56,122 nucleotides of DNA from Christensenellaceae bacterium (GTDB lineage Bacteria > Bacillota > Clostridia > Christensenellales > CAG-138). The position numbers were made by a program, and so were the translations under genes. Positions 25,745-34,028 of the stretch are shown one piece after another. Each line of letters opens with the position of its first letter. Position 1 is the first letter of the stretch. The stretch lies in the NCBI GenBank assembly GCA_022510765.1, contig JAFLSU010000011.1, positions 1-56,122 of the forward strand, written 5' to 3'. The notes under the pieces are model-generated. The model ran no database searches. It saw only the letters and a program-made list of their open reading frames with translations, and was not told where the DNA came from.

Positions 25745-26188
25745 ATGAAGCTGTCCACAAAGGGTCGCTACGGCATAAAAGCCATGGTTGACTTGGCAAT
25801 CGAATACGGTAAAGGAGATCTCCTGTCAACATCCCAACTTGCGGAAAAGCAGGGCATCAGCGCAGCATACCTTGAGCAGCTCATTGCTTCATTAAAAAAA
25901 GCTGATTTGGTTGTTGCTGTAAGGGGTGTTCAGGGCGGATATGCGCTTGCACGACCTCCCGAAACAATCAGCGTCGGCGAAGTGCTTACGGCTCTTGAAG
26001 GAAACACTGCCCTTATCGATTGCGTCGGAACAAAGGGTACGGATTGCAGCAATGTTTGCTCCTGTTCGGCCCGCCCCCTCTGGCTCAAGCTTCAAAAGCG
26101 GATCGATGATGTTCTTGACACCACCTCCATCCGCGATATGGCGGACGACTATATTACACAAATGGAAAGGAATGCGGATCAACAATGA
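25745..26188 (+). CDS. iscR: Rrf2 family regulator, IscR-like
   Basis: A 147-residue winged-helix regulator that senses iron-sulfur status and controls cluster assembly genes. The N-terminus ([18 protein letters not shown]) and recognition region ([38 protein letters not shown]) are textbook Rrf2. Cys93, Cys101, Cys105 and Cys107 in the C-terminal half ([15 protein letters not shown]) are candidate 2Fe-2S ligands, so cluster sensing is likely. It is first in the operon, with a perfect promoter and an inverted repeat upstream, and its stop overlaps iscS by 4 bp. Confidence 0.93.
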   Translation: MKLSTKGRYGIKAMVDLAIEYGKGDLLSTSQLAEKQGISAAYLEQLIASLKKADLVVAVRGVQGGYALARPPETISVGEVLTALEGNTALIDCVGTKGTDCSNVCSCSARPLWLKLQKRIDDVLDTTSIRDMADDYITQMERNADQQ

Positions 26189-27351
26189 AACGTGTATACA
26201 TGGACAATGCGGCAACTACGTCGCTTAATAAAGAGGTTTTTGATGAAATGATGCCATATCTTACCGAGATATATGGCAATCCATCGAGTCTACATACCTT
26301 CGGACAGGAAGCGCATAAGGCTGTTTCCAACGCAAGGCAGCAGGTTGCAAAAGCGATCAATGCCGCCGATTACGAGCGTGAAATCATCTTTACGGGCTGC
26401 GGCACGGAATCGGATAATATGGTCATCAAGGGAATTGCGGAACGCTATGCCAAAAAGGGTAAGCATATCATTACCTCCGCTGTCGAGCACCATGCGGTTT
26501 TATATACCTGCCAGTATCTCGAAAAGACCGGCTACGAGGTGACATATCTTCCGGTTGATGAATTTGGCCAAGTAACCGCTGAACAGGTGCGTGAAGCAAT
26601 TCGACCGGATACCATCCTCGTTACGATAATGTTCGGAAATAACGAAGTAGGTACCATCATGCCGATCAAGGAAATCGGAGCTGTTTGCCGCGAAAAGGGA
26701 GTGTTCTTCCACACCGATGCCGTGCAGGCCATTGGGCATGTGAAAGTCGATGTTCAGGATATGAATATCGACATGCTCTCCATCTCCGCTCACAAATTCC
26801 ATGGACCCAAGGGCGTTGGTGCGCTGTATGTTCGCAAGGGCATTGTTATCCCCTCGCTCCTCGTCGGCGGCGCACAGGAGCGCAATAAACGCGCAGGCAC
26901 CGAAAACGTGGCAGGCATCGTAGGGCTTGGCAAAGCTATCGAGCTTGCGTGTGCCGATATTGAAAAGACTTCCGAAAGAATGATCGCCATGCGCGACAGG
27001 CTCATAGCTGGCATCGAATCTACGATCCCCGAAATCAAACTCAACGGACATCGCACCGAAAGGCTGCCAGGCAACGTAAACTTCTCCATCAAGTACATCG
27101 AGGGTGAATCCATCCTGCTTATGCTCGACCTCAACGGCATCGCCGCCTCAAGCGGTTCTGCATGTACGAGCGGAGCACTTGACCCTTCACATGTGCTTCT
27201 TGAGATGGGACTGCCCCACGAAATCGCACACGGCTCGGTTCGTCTCACCCTTGGCGATGATACGACGGATGCCGATGTTGATTACGTACTTGAAGTGCTG
27301 CCCCGCATAGTTGAAAAGCTCCGCAGGATGTCGCCGCTTTGGCACGGTTAA
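26185..27351 (+). CDS. iscS: Cysteine desulfurase (NifS/IscS type)
   Basis: Takes sulfur from L-cysteine as an enzyme persulfide for iron-sulfur cluster assembly. A 388-residue class V aminotransferase fold: [12 protein letters not shown] at the N-terminus, [10 protein letters not shown], the PLP lysine in [12 protein letters not shown], and the active-site cysteine in SSGSACTSG (short-loop, group I NifS/IscS type). Its ATG overlaps the iscR stop. The next gene is the matching scaffold, so desulfurase and scaffold are co-produced. Confidence 0.96.
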   Translation: MKRVYMDNAATTSLNKEVFDEMMPYLTEIYGNPSSLHTFGQEAHKAVSNARQQVAKAINAADYEREIIFTGCGTESDNMVIKGIAERYAKKGKHIITSAVEHHAVLYTCQYLEKTGYEVTYLPVDEFGQVTAEQVREAIRPDTILVTIMFGNNEVGTIMPIKEIGAVCREKGVFFHTDAVQAIGHVKVDVQDMNIDMLSISAHKFHGPKGVGALYVRKGIVIPSLLVGGAQERNKRAGTENVAGIVGLGKAIELACADIEKTSERMIAMRDRLIAGIESTIPEIKLNGHRTERLPGNVNFSIKYIEGESILLMLDLNGIAASSGSACTSGALDPSHVLLEMGLPHEIAHGSVRLTLGDDTTDADVDYVLEVLPRIVEKLRRMSPLWHG

Positions 27352-27414
27352 TTGATAAAAAGCATAAAAATATTTAGAATTAAAATAAAATCTGCTTTTT
27401 GGAGGCTAAATAGC

Positions 27415-27873
27415 ATGTATACCGAAAAAGTTATGGATCATTTTTCCAATCCCCGCAATATGGGTGAGATCGAAGGCGCAAACGGCGTTGGCATGGTCGG
27501 CAATGCAAAATGCGGAGACATCATGCAGATGTTTTTGAAAATCAACGATGACGGCATCATTGAGGATGTCGGCTTCAAGACCTTTGGCTGCGGTGCCGCA
27601 GTTGCAACCAGCAGCATGGCAACGGAGCTCATCAAGGGTAAGAGCGTTGACGAAGCGCTTAAGCTCACCAATTCCGCCGTTGTGGAAGCCCTCGAAGGAC
27701 TTCCCCCCGCAAAGCTGCATTGCTCAGTGCTTGCTGAGGAGGCAGTCAAAGCAGCAATCGATAACTATAACGCACGCAAAGAAGGCAGAACCGATGAAGA
27801 GTGCAACTGCATTTCATGCGGTCATGACCACGAGCATGAACACCACGAAGATGATACAGAGGAAGAAGCGTAA
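27415..27873 (+). CDS. iscU: Iron-sulfur scaffold protein with metal-binding-like tail
   Basis: The scaffold on which 2Fe-2S and 4Fe-4S clusters are built from IscS sulfur. A 152-residue protein: MYTEKVMDHFSNPRNMGEI, then the three ligand cysteines in NAKCGD, TFGCGAA and LHCSVLAEEA. Up to about residue 127 it is a normal IscU/NifU-N domain. The last 25 residues are an extra tail, CNCISCGHDHEHEHHEDD, rich in Cys, His and acidic residues, which looks able to bind metal. GGAGG lies upstream of the ATG at 27415. A terminator follows. Confidence 0.93.
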   Translation: MYTEKVMDHFSNPRNMGEIEGANGVGMVGNAKCGDIMQMFLKINDDGIIEDVGFKTFGCGAAVATSSMATELIKGKSVDEALKLTNSAVVEALEGLPPAKLHCSVLAEEAVKAAIDNYNARKEGRTDEECNCISCGHDHEHEHHEDDTEEEA

Positions 27874-27893
27874 TCTTTATTGAATCGTTTATT

Positions 27894-27924
27894 GGCGGAC
27901 AATTTGCTTGTCCGCCCGATTTTT
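27894..27924 (+). terminator. Terminator of the isc operon
   Basis: Perfect 9-bp stem GGCGGACAA / TTGTCCGCC, loop TTTGC, then CGATTTTT. Confidence 0.88.
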
Positions 27925-27956
27925 CCGTAATCCTTACTGACAGCAAACCCATTTTT

Positions 27957-28844
27957 ATGTTGAAATTTGAATCCATTACTCCGGAAATACTTGCCGAATT
28001 CAAACCTCATCTTTTGAATAGCAGCGTCCGTCTCTGCGATTATACGCCAGGCTGTTTATATCTTTGGCGCAGCTTTTTTAATATGAGCTGCACACTCGTT
28101 TCAAATATGATCGTATGCACATCGGAATCCCAAGAACATGGAATTTGCTATACTTACCCAGTCGGTGACGGCAAATTGATCGATGCATTGAATGCGATTG
28201 CTGACGATGCCCGTCAAAGGGAGATTCCCTTGCAATTTTGCTGCGTTCCCGAAGATTGCATCCAAAGTTTAATTTCAATGTTTGGTCAACCGTCAAAATC
28301 ATATTTTGAGCCAGTTTGGTCGGACTATCTCTATCCTTATGAGAATTTCTGTGGCTATCCTGGAAAAGCCCTCCATTCCCAGCGCAACCATGTCAATAGA
28401 TTCCTGCGAGAGTACCCAAATCATTCATTCGTGCAGATGACGAATGATAATATCGAATCAGCTCGTCTGTTTATGCGACAAAACCACGCCGAATTTGAAA
28501 AGGATGCCGACATAGCGAATGAGGAGCTAATGCGTCTTGAGGAGCTTTTTTCGTGCTTTAAAAAGCTAAGGTTATCTGGAGGATTTCTCTATGTTAATGA
28601 TAATTTGATCGGTCTGACAATTGGTGAAGCAATCGGCGATACGCTCCATGTTCACGTAGAAAAAGCTCTGACAGAATTTCACGGTTCCTATCAAATGCTC
28701 GCAATGCGTTTTGCTGAAATGATGAAAAACGATGGATTGTTATATATAAATCGTCAGGATGACGCTAACGATGAAGGTCTGAGAAAATCCAAACTTGCAT
28801 ATAAGCCATGCAGGATGCTTGATAAATATTATTTGGAATTTTAG
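27957..28844 (+). CDS. DUF2156 (GNAT-fold aminoacyltransferase-like) protein
   Basis: A 295-residue protein of the DUF2156 family, related to the C-terminal acyltransferase domain of phosphatidylglycerol lysyltransferases and to FemX-type folds. Recognisable stretches are CDYTPGCLYLWRSFFN near residue 27, YPGKALHSQRNHVNRFLREYP near 135-155, and a GNAT-like core LSGGFLYVNDNLIGLTIGEAIGDTLHVHVEKAL followed by INRQDDANDEGLRKSKLAYKPCRML. No membrane domain is present, so it is a soluble form. The acceptor is unknown. The start lies just after the isc terminator with no clear ribosome binding site. Confidence 0.82.
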   Translation: MLKFESITPEILAEFKPHLLNSSVRLCDYTPGCLYLWRSFFNMSCTLVSNMIVCTSESQEHGICYTYPVGDGKLIDALNAIADDARQREIPLQFCCVPEDCIQSLISMFGQPSKSYFEPVWSDYLYPYENFCGYPGKALHSQRNHVNRFLREYPNHSFVQMTNDNIESARLFMRQNHAEFEKDADIANEELMRLEELFSCFKKLRLSGGFLYVNDNLIGLTIGEAIGDTLHVHVEKALTEFHGSYQMLAMRFAEMMKNDGLLYINRQDDANDEGLRKSKLAYKPCRMLDKYYLEF

Positions 28845-28872
28845 CCTGTAACTACTATTCGATTTGAAATTC

Positions 28873-28906
28873 AAAACGCCTTGAGGTACTACCGACAGGG
28901 CGTTTT
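28873..28906. terminator. Terminator between convergent genes
   Basis: AAAACGCC pairs with GGCGTTTT around an 18-nt loop. A-run on the left and T-run on the right allow it to work for both the DUF2156 gene and the convergent secreted-protein gene. Confidence 0.75.
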
Positions 28907-28938
28907 CAGTGTGGTTTGACAGCCATTTATTTTTCGTC

Positions 28939-29742
28939 TCAGCGTCCGGCAGCAGAGTATACATTAGAGTTGTGTTCCACATCCGGCAATGAGCCGACAT
29001 GGGATAAGCTGTCTTCAAAAAACACGCAGACATGTCCTTCCATTCCGTTATCTGAAAGAGTGTCAGCACCATGCGGATAGCATTGAATCGAAGCCGCAAC
29101 AAGTTCACCGTTAATTTCTACAACAATAGGACGCTTAAGAAAATTGTATTCCGAACCGCAGATATAGTCAAAACTTTCGAGCTGTTCCTCGGACGCAAGC
29201 TCCATCTCCGCGTGGTTTTCACCGCCAAAAAATACGAGTTCAAATTCAGTACCGGTATTGCAATCGATAATACGGTATTTGCGACCTGAAGTGAGCTGAG
29301 TTTTTACGGTATTCCAGCTCACAAGCTCCCCCTTTACCTGCCGCTCATTCGATGTGGGGCCTTTTGGCATATGTACCGAAGTTGGAATCGCGGACTGCGG
29401 TGCTGTAAACTCAAATAGACGTCCGATCGACTGCGCGCCCATCCTACCGTCAACGCCGATACTTTCTCCGAATTGCCCGCAGCGCTCCTGAAACGCCTTG
29501 ACCGCTTCAACCGTCATGGAACGATACGCTCCCGTAGGTTTAAAGGTAATATATCCCAGTTCACGCAGCCTGATCTGAATACGAACGACCATCTCTCCCG
29601 TTGAATTATCCGAGTAAATCGTTGAACCTTGACCGCTGTCAGGAAGCATACCGTGCGCAGCAAGGGTCGGATTGGCCGCAAAAACCAACATAAATATGGC
29701 AATCAATACCGAGATAGTTTTCTTCAATTTCGCTGCCTCCAT
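28939..29742 (-). CDS. Secreted peptidoglycan-binding protein
   Basis: A 267-residue exported protein. It has a signal peptide (basic KLKK, hydrophobic TISVLIAIFMLVFAA, cleavage near NPTLAAHG, about residue 30). Then comes a PG_binding_1 domain (about 50-110: VVRIQIRLRELGYITFKPTGAYRSMTVEAVKAFQERCG). The C-terminal domain of about 130 residues (SWNTVKTQLTSGRKYRIIDCNTGTEFELVFFGG to CYPHGAD) recurs in clostridial cell-wall proteins and may be catalytic or binding; I cannot assign it further. It is likely located in the cell wall. It is transcribed divergently from the symporter gene. Confidence 0.82.
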   Translation of the reverse strand: MEAAKLKKTISVLIAIFMLVFAANPTLAAHGMLPDSGQGSTIYSDNSTGEMVVRIQIRLRELGYITFKPTGAYRSMTVEAVKAFQERCGQFGESIGVDGRMGAQSIGRLFEFTAPQSAIPTSVHMPKGPTSNERQVKGELVSWNTVKTQLTSGRKYRIIDCNTGTEFELVFFGGENHAEMELASEEQLESFDYICGSEYNFLKRPIVVEINGELVAASIQCYPHGADTLSDNGMEGHVCVFFEDSLSHVGSLPDVEHNSNVYSAAGR

Positions 29743-29859
29743 TTTTAACTTACCTTAGTATAGCACAGGCAGCATTGTTCTCGCAATCCATAACGGTATA
29801 GATTTGTTATCCATTTTATTAACTTAATATGTTGATACAATTCTTGCGCAACCGAAGCA

Positions 29860-29865
29860 TAGAAT
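29860..29865 (+). promoter_or_regulatory. -10 box 6 nt before the symporter start codon
   Basis: TAGAAT at 29860-29865 ends 6 nt before ATG (29872), so transcription would begin at or next to the start codon. No clear -35 box at standard spacing and no ribosome binding site. Confidence 0.45.
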
Positions 29866-29871
29866 TTCCGT

Positions 29872-31269
29872 ATGAATATGTTTTCTTCATTTTTTGCTGT
29901 CATTATGCTTGCGGCCGGCTGTTTCCTTTCAGGAAAAACAGGTTTCTTTCAGCTATCGCATATCGGTGCATCGATAAAAACCGCATTGGGATTTGATGCA
30001 CAGAAAGGTCAAAAAGCAAAAAAAGATGGTTCGGGAGTTTCCTCGTTTCAGGCGCTCTCCACCGCCCTTGGGGGCTCGATTGGTACTGCAAACATAGCGG
30101 GTGTCGCAGGTGCAATCGCAATCGGTGGGCCGGGCGCGGTGTTCTGGATGTGGATAGCCGCTTTTTTCGGCATGGGGGCAAAGTATGCAGAAATCGTTCT
30201 CGCGATTAAATACCGTGAAAGACGCAATGGCTCATGGAACGGCGGCCCTATGCTTTATATTGAAAATGGTCTTAGTAAGCGCGGCGGTTTGCTTCGAAGC
30301 ATGTCACGACCGCTCGCAATTGGATTCGCGCTTTTTGGAACGGCATCGGCGCTCATAGGCACAACGCTCGTGCAGTCAAATACCATTGCGATGAGCATAC
30401 TTGATGCCGTTCACATTTATTACCCCGATACCAATTCGGTTACGATTCGCGTAATATCGGGTTTGCTTGTAGCTCTACTTGTCGGCATCGTGATAATAGG
30501 AGGTGTTTCTCGAATCAGCAGAGCCTCAGAACTCGTAGTGCCGTTTATGGCGGTTGCGTATCTTGTCGTTTGCTGCATAGTTCTATTCAATTTTCGAGCA
30601 AACATAGGTCGTGCATTTATTTCCATCATTCAAGGTGCCTTCGGAGCCAGGCAGATGCTTGGAGGTACTGTAGGTTTTGGTTTCACACAAGCCTTCCGAA
30701 CCGGCATAGCGCGCGGAGTATACTCAAACGAGGCTGGAATAGGCTCGGCTCCCATGGCATATGCACAGGCTTCCACGAGTGATCCCGTGAAGCAGGGCAT
30801 GTATGGCATATTTGAAGTGTTTGCAGATACTGTCGTTATGTGTACGATGACGGCACTTGTGGTGCTTGCAAGCGGAATTTCTGTGCCATACGGAAATTTC
30901 GGCGTTTCGGGCACGCAAATTGCCCTCAATGCCTTTTCAACCGTAATGCCTGCTAAAGTAGCAGGCTTGTTCCTCGCCATTTCAATGCTGCTTTTTGCAT
31001 TCACATCGATACTCGGATGGTCGGTCTATGGGATTCAATGTATTAAATACCTTTTCGGGGAAAAATCAATAAAGCCGTTCTGCATAGTCTACAGCGCGTT
31101 CATTTTTGTCGGCGCGCTGTTAAGAGTCGATATCGTATGGAAAGCCGGAGAAACGCTCAATTATCTTATGGCGATTCCCAATTTGTTTGCAGTCATGCTG
31201 CTTTCAAGCGAAGTGCGCAGGATGACACAAGAATTTACCAAATTTGAATTGAAAAAAAGAAGAAGATAG
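29872..31269 (+). CDS. Sodium:alanine symporter (AGCS family)
   Basis: A 465-residue inner-membrane transporter coupling alanine or glycine movement to sodium. The family signature is clear: GSGVSSFQALSTALGGSIGTANIAGVAGAIAIGGPGAVFWMW (about 53-95), GTVGFGFTQAFRTGIARGVYSNEAGIGSAPMA (about 263-295), and about ten hydrophobic segments. Alanine is the end product of the nearby ornithine pathway, so export or re-uptake of alanine is a plausible link; this is inference. No ribosome binding site precedes the ATG, and a -10-like box lies 6 nt upstream. The promoter of hflX lies inside its 3' end. Confidence 0.93.
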   Translation: MNMFSSFFAVIMLAAGCFLSGKTGFFQLSHIGASIKTALGFDAQKGQKAKKDGSGVSSFQALSTALGGSIGTANIAGVAGAIAIGGPGAVFWMWIAAFFGMGAKYAEIVLAIKYRERRNGSWNGGPMLYIENGLSKRGGLLRSMSRPLAIGFALFGTASALIGTTLVQSNTIAMSILDAVHIYYPDTNSVTIRVISGLLVALLVGIVIIGGVSRISRASELVVPFMAVAYLVVCCIVLFNFRANIGRAFISIIQGAFGARQMLGGTVGFGFTQAFRTGIARGVYSNEAGIGSAPMAYAQASTSDPVKQGMYGIFEVFADTVVMCTMTALVVLASGISVPYGNFGVSGTQIALNAFSTVMPAKVAGLFLAISMLLFAFTSILGWSVYGIQCIKYLFGEKSIKPFCIVYSAFIFVGALLRVDIVWKAGETLNYLMAIPNLFAVMLLSSEVRRMTQEFTKFELKKRRR

Positions 31270-31277
31270 GTTATAAT
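31249..31277 (+). promoter_or_regulatory. Promoter of hflX
   Basis: -35 TTGAAA (31249-31254), 17-bp spacer, -10 TATAAT (31272-31277). The -35 lies inside the end of the symporter gene. It predicts a leader of about 135 nt before hflX. Confidence 0.8.
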
Positions 31278-31324
31278 GCAAAATGAATCCGCAGCGCGGA
31301 GTTACATAAAGGAGATTCGGAGCC

Positions 31325-31339
31325 ATGATCATTCATTAA
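31325..31339 (+). promoter_or_regulatory. Tiny leader ORF upstream of hflX (MIIH-stop)
   Basis: ATG ATC ATT CAT TAA preceded by a strong AAAGGAG (31308-31314) with 10-nt spacing. A four-codon ORF with its own ribosome binding site in a leader is typical of ribosome-sensing attenuators. Not proven to be translated. Confidence 0.5.
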
Positions 31340-31356
31340 TTTTTGCTTGTTTGCGA

Positions 31357-31378
31357 CGCTTCGGCATATTCCGAAGCG
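31357..31378 (+). promoter_or_regulatory. Leader hairpin upstream of hflX
   Basis: Perfect 8-bp stem CGCTTCGG / CCGAAGCG with loop CATATT, 17 nt after the leader ORF stop. No U-run follows, so if regulatory it acts on translation or as an anti-terminator partner. Confidence 0.6.
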
Positions 31379-31420
31379 CATAGGAAAACCTAATAATATG
31401 TATTGAAGAAAGGTACGATC

Positions 31421-33199
31421 ATGGCTAACAAACTTAATGGAAATCTTACGGGCATAAAAAATACTATGCTCGATCAAATCAGGTCGATCTATGACCTTAG
31501 TATGGGTCAGGATGAGTTTGCTTCAATCGAGCTAATCGAATTAATGTGCCACTGTTCGCACGAGATAAACAGAGAAATCTCCGTATATATTGCAAGGGAC
31601 GGCAAAATAGTTGATGTTTCCGTTGGTGACAGTACGAAGGTCAATATGCCCACAATGCGCCTTGTGCGCAATGAGGACAGGCTATGCGGCGTCCGCTGTA
31701 TCCACACGCATCCGAGCGGTGACGGAAGGCTGTCCGGTGTCGATATCGGAACGCTGCGCTCCGCAAAGCTTGATGCTATGGCGGCCGTTGGCGTATTGGA
31801 AGGTAAACCCACGCAGCTTTATGCTGCTTTCCTTGGTGAATTCAATGAGGATGCTGGTGGACGTGAAGCGCTTGTATATGGCCCCCTGCGTCCTAAGAAG
31901 CTGCCGCAGCGAGCGCTGATAGCCGAAATATTCAATTCTGATGACCGTTTTCGCAGCACCACAAAAGCGGTTGAAGCATCGGAAACGGAGCGAGCGATCC
32001 TCGTCGGCATGGACAACGATGACGGCTATGATACATTGGAAGAGCTTGCAGAGCTTGCAAAGACCGCAGGCGCACTCGTTATCGGAAAAGTTCGTGTACG
32101 CAAGCGCGCAATCGACAACGCAACCTATGTCGGAAGCGGCAAAGCCAACGAGCTTAATCTTATGGGAAGTGAGTTGGAAGCTGATCTATTCATATTTGAT
32201 GATGAATTATCTGCGATCCAGCTCCGTTCGCTCGAAGAGATCCTCGGTGCAAGGGTCATCGACCGCACGACGCTTATTCTGGATATTTTTGCCGGCAGGG
32301 CAACGAGCCGTGAAGGTAAATTGCAGGTGGAGCTTGCGCAGATGCGCTACCGTCTGCCGAGGCTATTGGGTCAAGGTCAGGTATTGTCCCGTTTGGGCGG
32401 AGGTATCGGCACAAGAGGCCCCGGGGAAAAGCAGCTTGAAATCGACAGAAGGCGCATTCGCAGGCGCATCTATGAACTTGAAACCGAGCTTTCAGATATA
32501 GAAAAGCAGCGCGGTCTGCGCCGTGAAAGCCGAAAGGCAAACAGAATACCCCTCGTTGCTCTCGTAGGCTATACCAATGCCGGCAAATCCACCATGCTCA
32601 ATTCATTGACGGATTCCAACGTGCTTGCCGAGAATATGCTCTTTGCAACGCTCGACCCCGTAGTACGGCAGATAACGCTTCCCGGCGGAACCGAAGCACT
32701 GCTGTCGGATACGGTCGGATTTATCAATAAGCTCCCCCATGATCTCGTCCGTGCATTCAAGTCTACGCTTGAGGAGGTGTCAAACTCGGATCTTATATTA
32801 CACATCATCGACCTTTCAAGCCCCTACCATGAAAAACAAATGATGGTTGTTGATGAAGTCCTTGCCTCACTGAATGCAACCGATATACCCTGCATAAAGG
32901 TGTTTAATAAACTGGATGCTGTGTCGGGTGATCGACCGACCGATTCGTCCGATCAGCTGACAGTGAGCGCACTCAATGGTGACGGAATAGCTAAATTGCT
33001 TTCATTGATTGAGAAAACGTTGAATTCTACACGCAGTGAGATCGAAGTGATTGTACCCTATTCAAAGTATGAGGCTATCCCCTTCATACGGGAACACGGA
33101 ATGCTTCTTGAGGAGGAACATCTTGAGGAAGGCACTCGAGTTAAAGCTTTGCTTGACGATGTCAACGCGGGACATCTAAAGAAACTGCTTGATTTATGA
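31421..33199 (+). CDS. hflX: GTPase HflX with N-terminal JAMM-like domain
   Basis: A ribosome-associated GTPase that splits stalled or idle ribosomes. At 592 residues it is longer than E. coli HflX. Residues about 185-390 are the HflX N-domain (KVRVRKRAIDNATYVGSGKANEL, GIGTRGPGEKQLEIDRRRIRRRI). Residues about 375-540 are the G-domain (GYTNAGKST, the DTVGFI switch and FNKLD). The first 180 residues carry a JAMM-type motif: His95-x-His97, seven residues, Ser105, two residues, Asp108 in HTHPSGDGRLSGVD, with Glu52 as a candidate catalytic Glu. GAAAGG lies upstream of the ATG at 31421. It has its own promoter, leader ORF and hairpin. Confidence 0.94.
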   Translation: MANKLNGNLTGIKNTMLDQIRSIYDLSMGQDEFASIELIELMCHCSHEINREISVYIARDGKIVDVSVGDSTKVNMPTMRLVRNEDRLCGVRCIHTHPSGDGRLSGVDIGTLRSAKLDAMAAVGVLEGKPTQLYAAFLGEFNEDAGGREALVYGPLRPKKLPQRALIAEIFNSDDRFRSTTKAVEASETERAILVGMDNDDGYDTLEELAELAKTAGALVIGKVRVRKRAIDNATYVGSGKANELNLMGSELEADLFIFDDELSAIQLRSLEEILGARVIDRTTLILDIFAGRATSREGKLQVELAQMRYRLPRLLGQGQVLSRLGGGIGTRGPGEKQLEIDRRRIRRRIYELETELSDIEKQRGLRRESRKANRIPLVALVGYTNAGKSTMLNSLTDSNVLAENMLFATLDPVVRQITLPGGTEALLSDTVGFINKLPHDLVRAFKSTLEEVSNSDLILHIIDLSSPYHEKQMMVVDEVLASLNATDIPCIKVFNKLDAVSGDRPTDSSDQLTVSALNGDGIAKLLSLIEKTLNSTRSEIEVIVPYSKYEAIPFIREHGMLLEEEHLEEGTRVKALLDDVNAGHLKKLLDL

Positions 33200-33302
33200 T
33201 GACTTAACCAATATAATCAACCGAAGTTGCTTGTATAAAGATACGGCGGAGATATGAACTGCCGAACCATGTGTTTGCTTGGGCGTACTGCGGAGGGAAA
33301 AG

Positions 33303-33974
33303 ATGCAAACAAAGATAATTACTATAGAGGGCATAGATGGCAGCGGAAAGACTGTTCAATACAACCTGCTTGCTGAAAGACTTGAAAAAATGGGATTTTC
33401 GGTTTCAAGGCGCGCTTACCCTGTCTACGAATCATATTTTGGCGGACAAGTAGGTCGTTACCTGACTGCTGCTGACGGAGTAAAAGCAACCGATGTGGAC
33501 CAAAGAAGCATGGCACTTTGGTTTGCGATGGATAGGTACTTTGATTTAAGGGATTTTCGCGATGGTGAAACGGATTTTCTGCTCATCAACCGTTATGTCC
33601 TCAGCAATGCGGTATACCAAAGCATAAGGGATTGCGACCTTGGAAAACCGGACATAGTTGATTGGGTTTTCGACCTTGAATACAATAAGCTGGGTCTTCC
33701 CCGCCCCGCTGTCAATATCTTCTTTGATGTCGAAACAGAACGAGCGGGTAAGAATGTAGAAAAGAAAGGTTTTCGTGATTATGTCGGCAGCGGTAAGGAT
33801 GTTTACGAATCGAACATATCCATACAGGAGCGCGCAAGGCATAAATACGCTGAGATCGCAGAAAAATATGACGACACCTGCATAGTTTGCTGCACGTCGG
33901 ACGGCGAAATGCTCCCGCCCGAAGCGATATGTGATACGGTCGTGGAGCTGCTTCGCTCACGCCGCTTGCTGTGA
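33303..33974 (+). CDS. tmk: Thymidylate kinase
   Basis: Phosphorylates dTMP to dTDP for DNA synthesis. A 223-residue P-loop kinase: TIEGIDGSGKTVQYNLL at the N-terminus (the usual residue after VQ varies), RRAYPVYESYFGGQVGRYL for the dTMP site, INRYVLSNAVYQS as the DRY-like motif (here N-R-Y), and FFDVETERAGKN. The start at 33303 has CGGAGG 6-7 nt upstream. NRY in place of the usual DRY/DRF motif is a variation seen in some clostridial homologues and may affect catalysis. A deoxynucleoside kinase is the alternative reading. Confidence 0.85.
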   Translation: MQTKIITIEGIDGSGKTVQYNLLAERLEKMGFSVSRRAYPVYESYFGGQVGRYLTAADGVKATDVDQRSMALWFAMDRYFDLRDFRDGETDFLLINRYVLSNAVYQSIRDCDLGKPDIVDWVFDLEYNKLGLPRPAVNIFFDVETERAGKNVEKKGFRDYVGSGKDVYESNISIQERARHKYAEIAEKYDDTCIVCCTSDGEMLPPEAICDTVVELLRSRRLL

Positions 33975-34028
33975 ACCTTGTGCCGTTTTATTTAAGGAAT
34001 AATACTATTACAAATAGGAGATAAAAAG

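Noticed and set aside
33303-33974. Reading the kinase as a deoxynucleoside kinase because of NRY in place of DRY
   Set aside because: Overall motif order and length fit thymidylate kinase better; kept only as an alternative.
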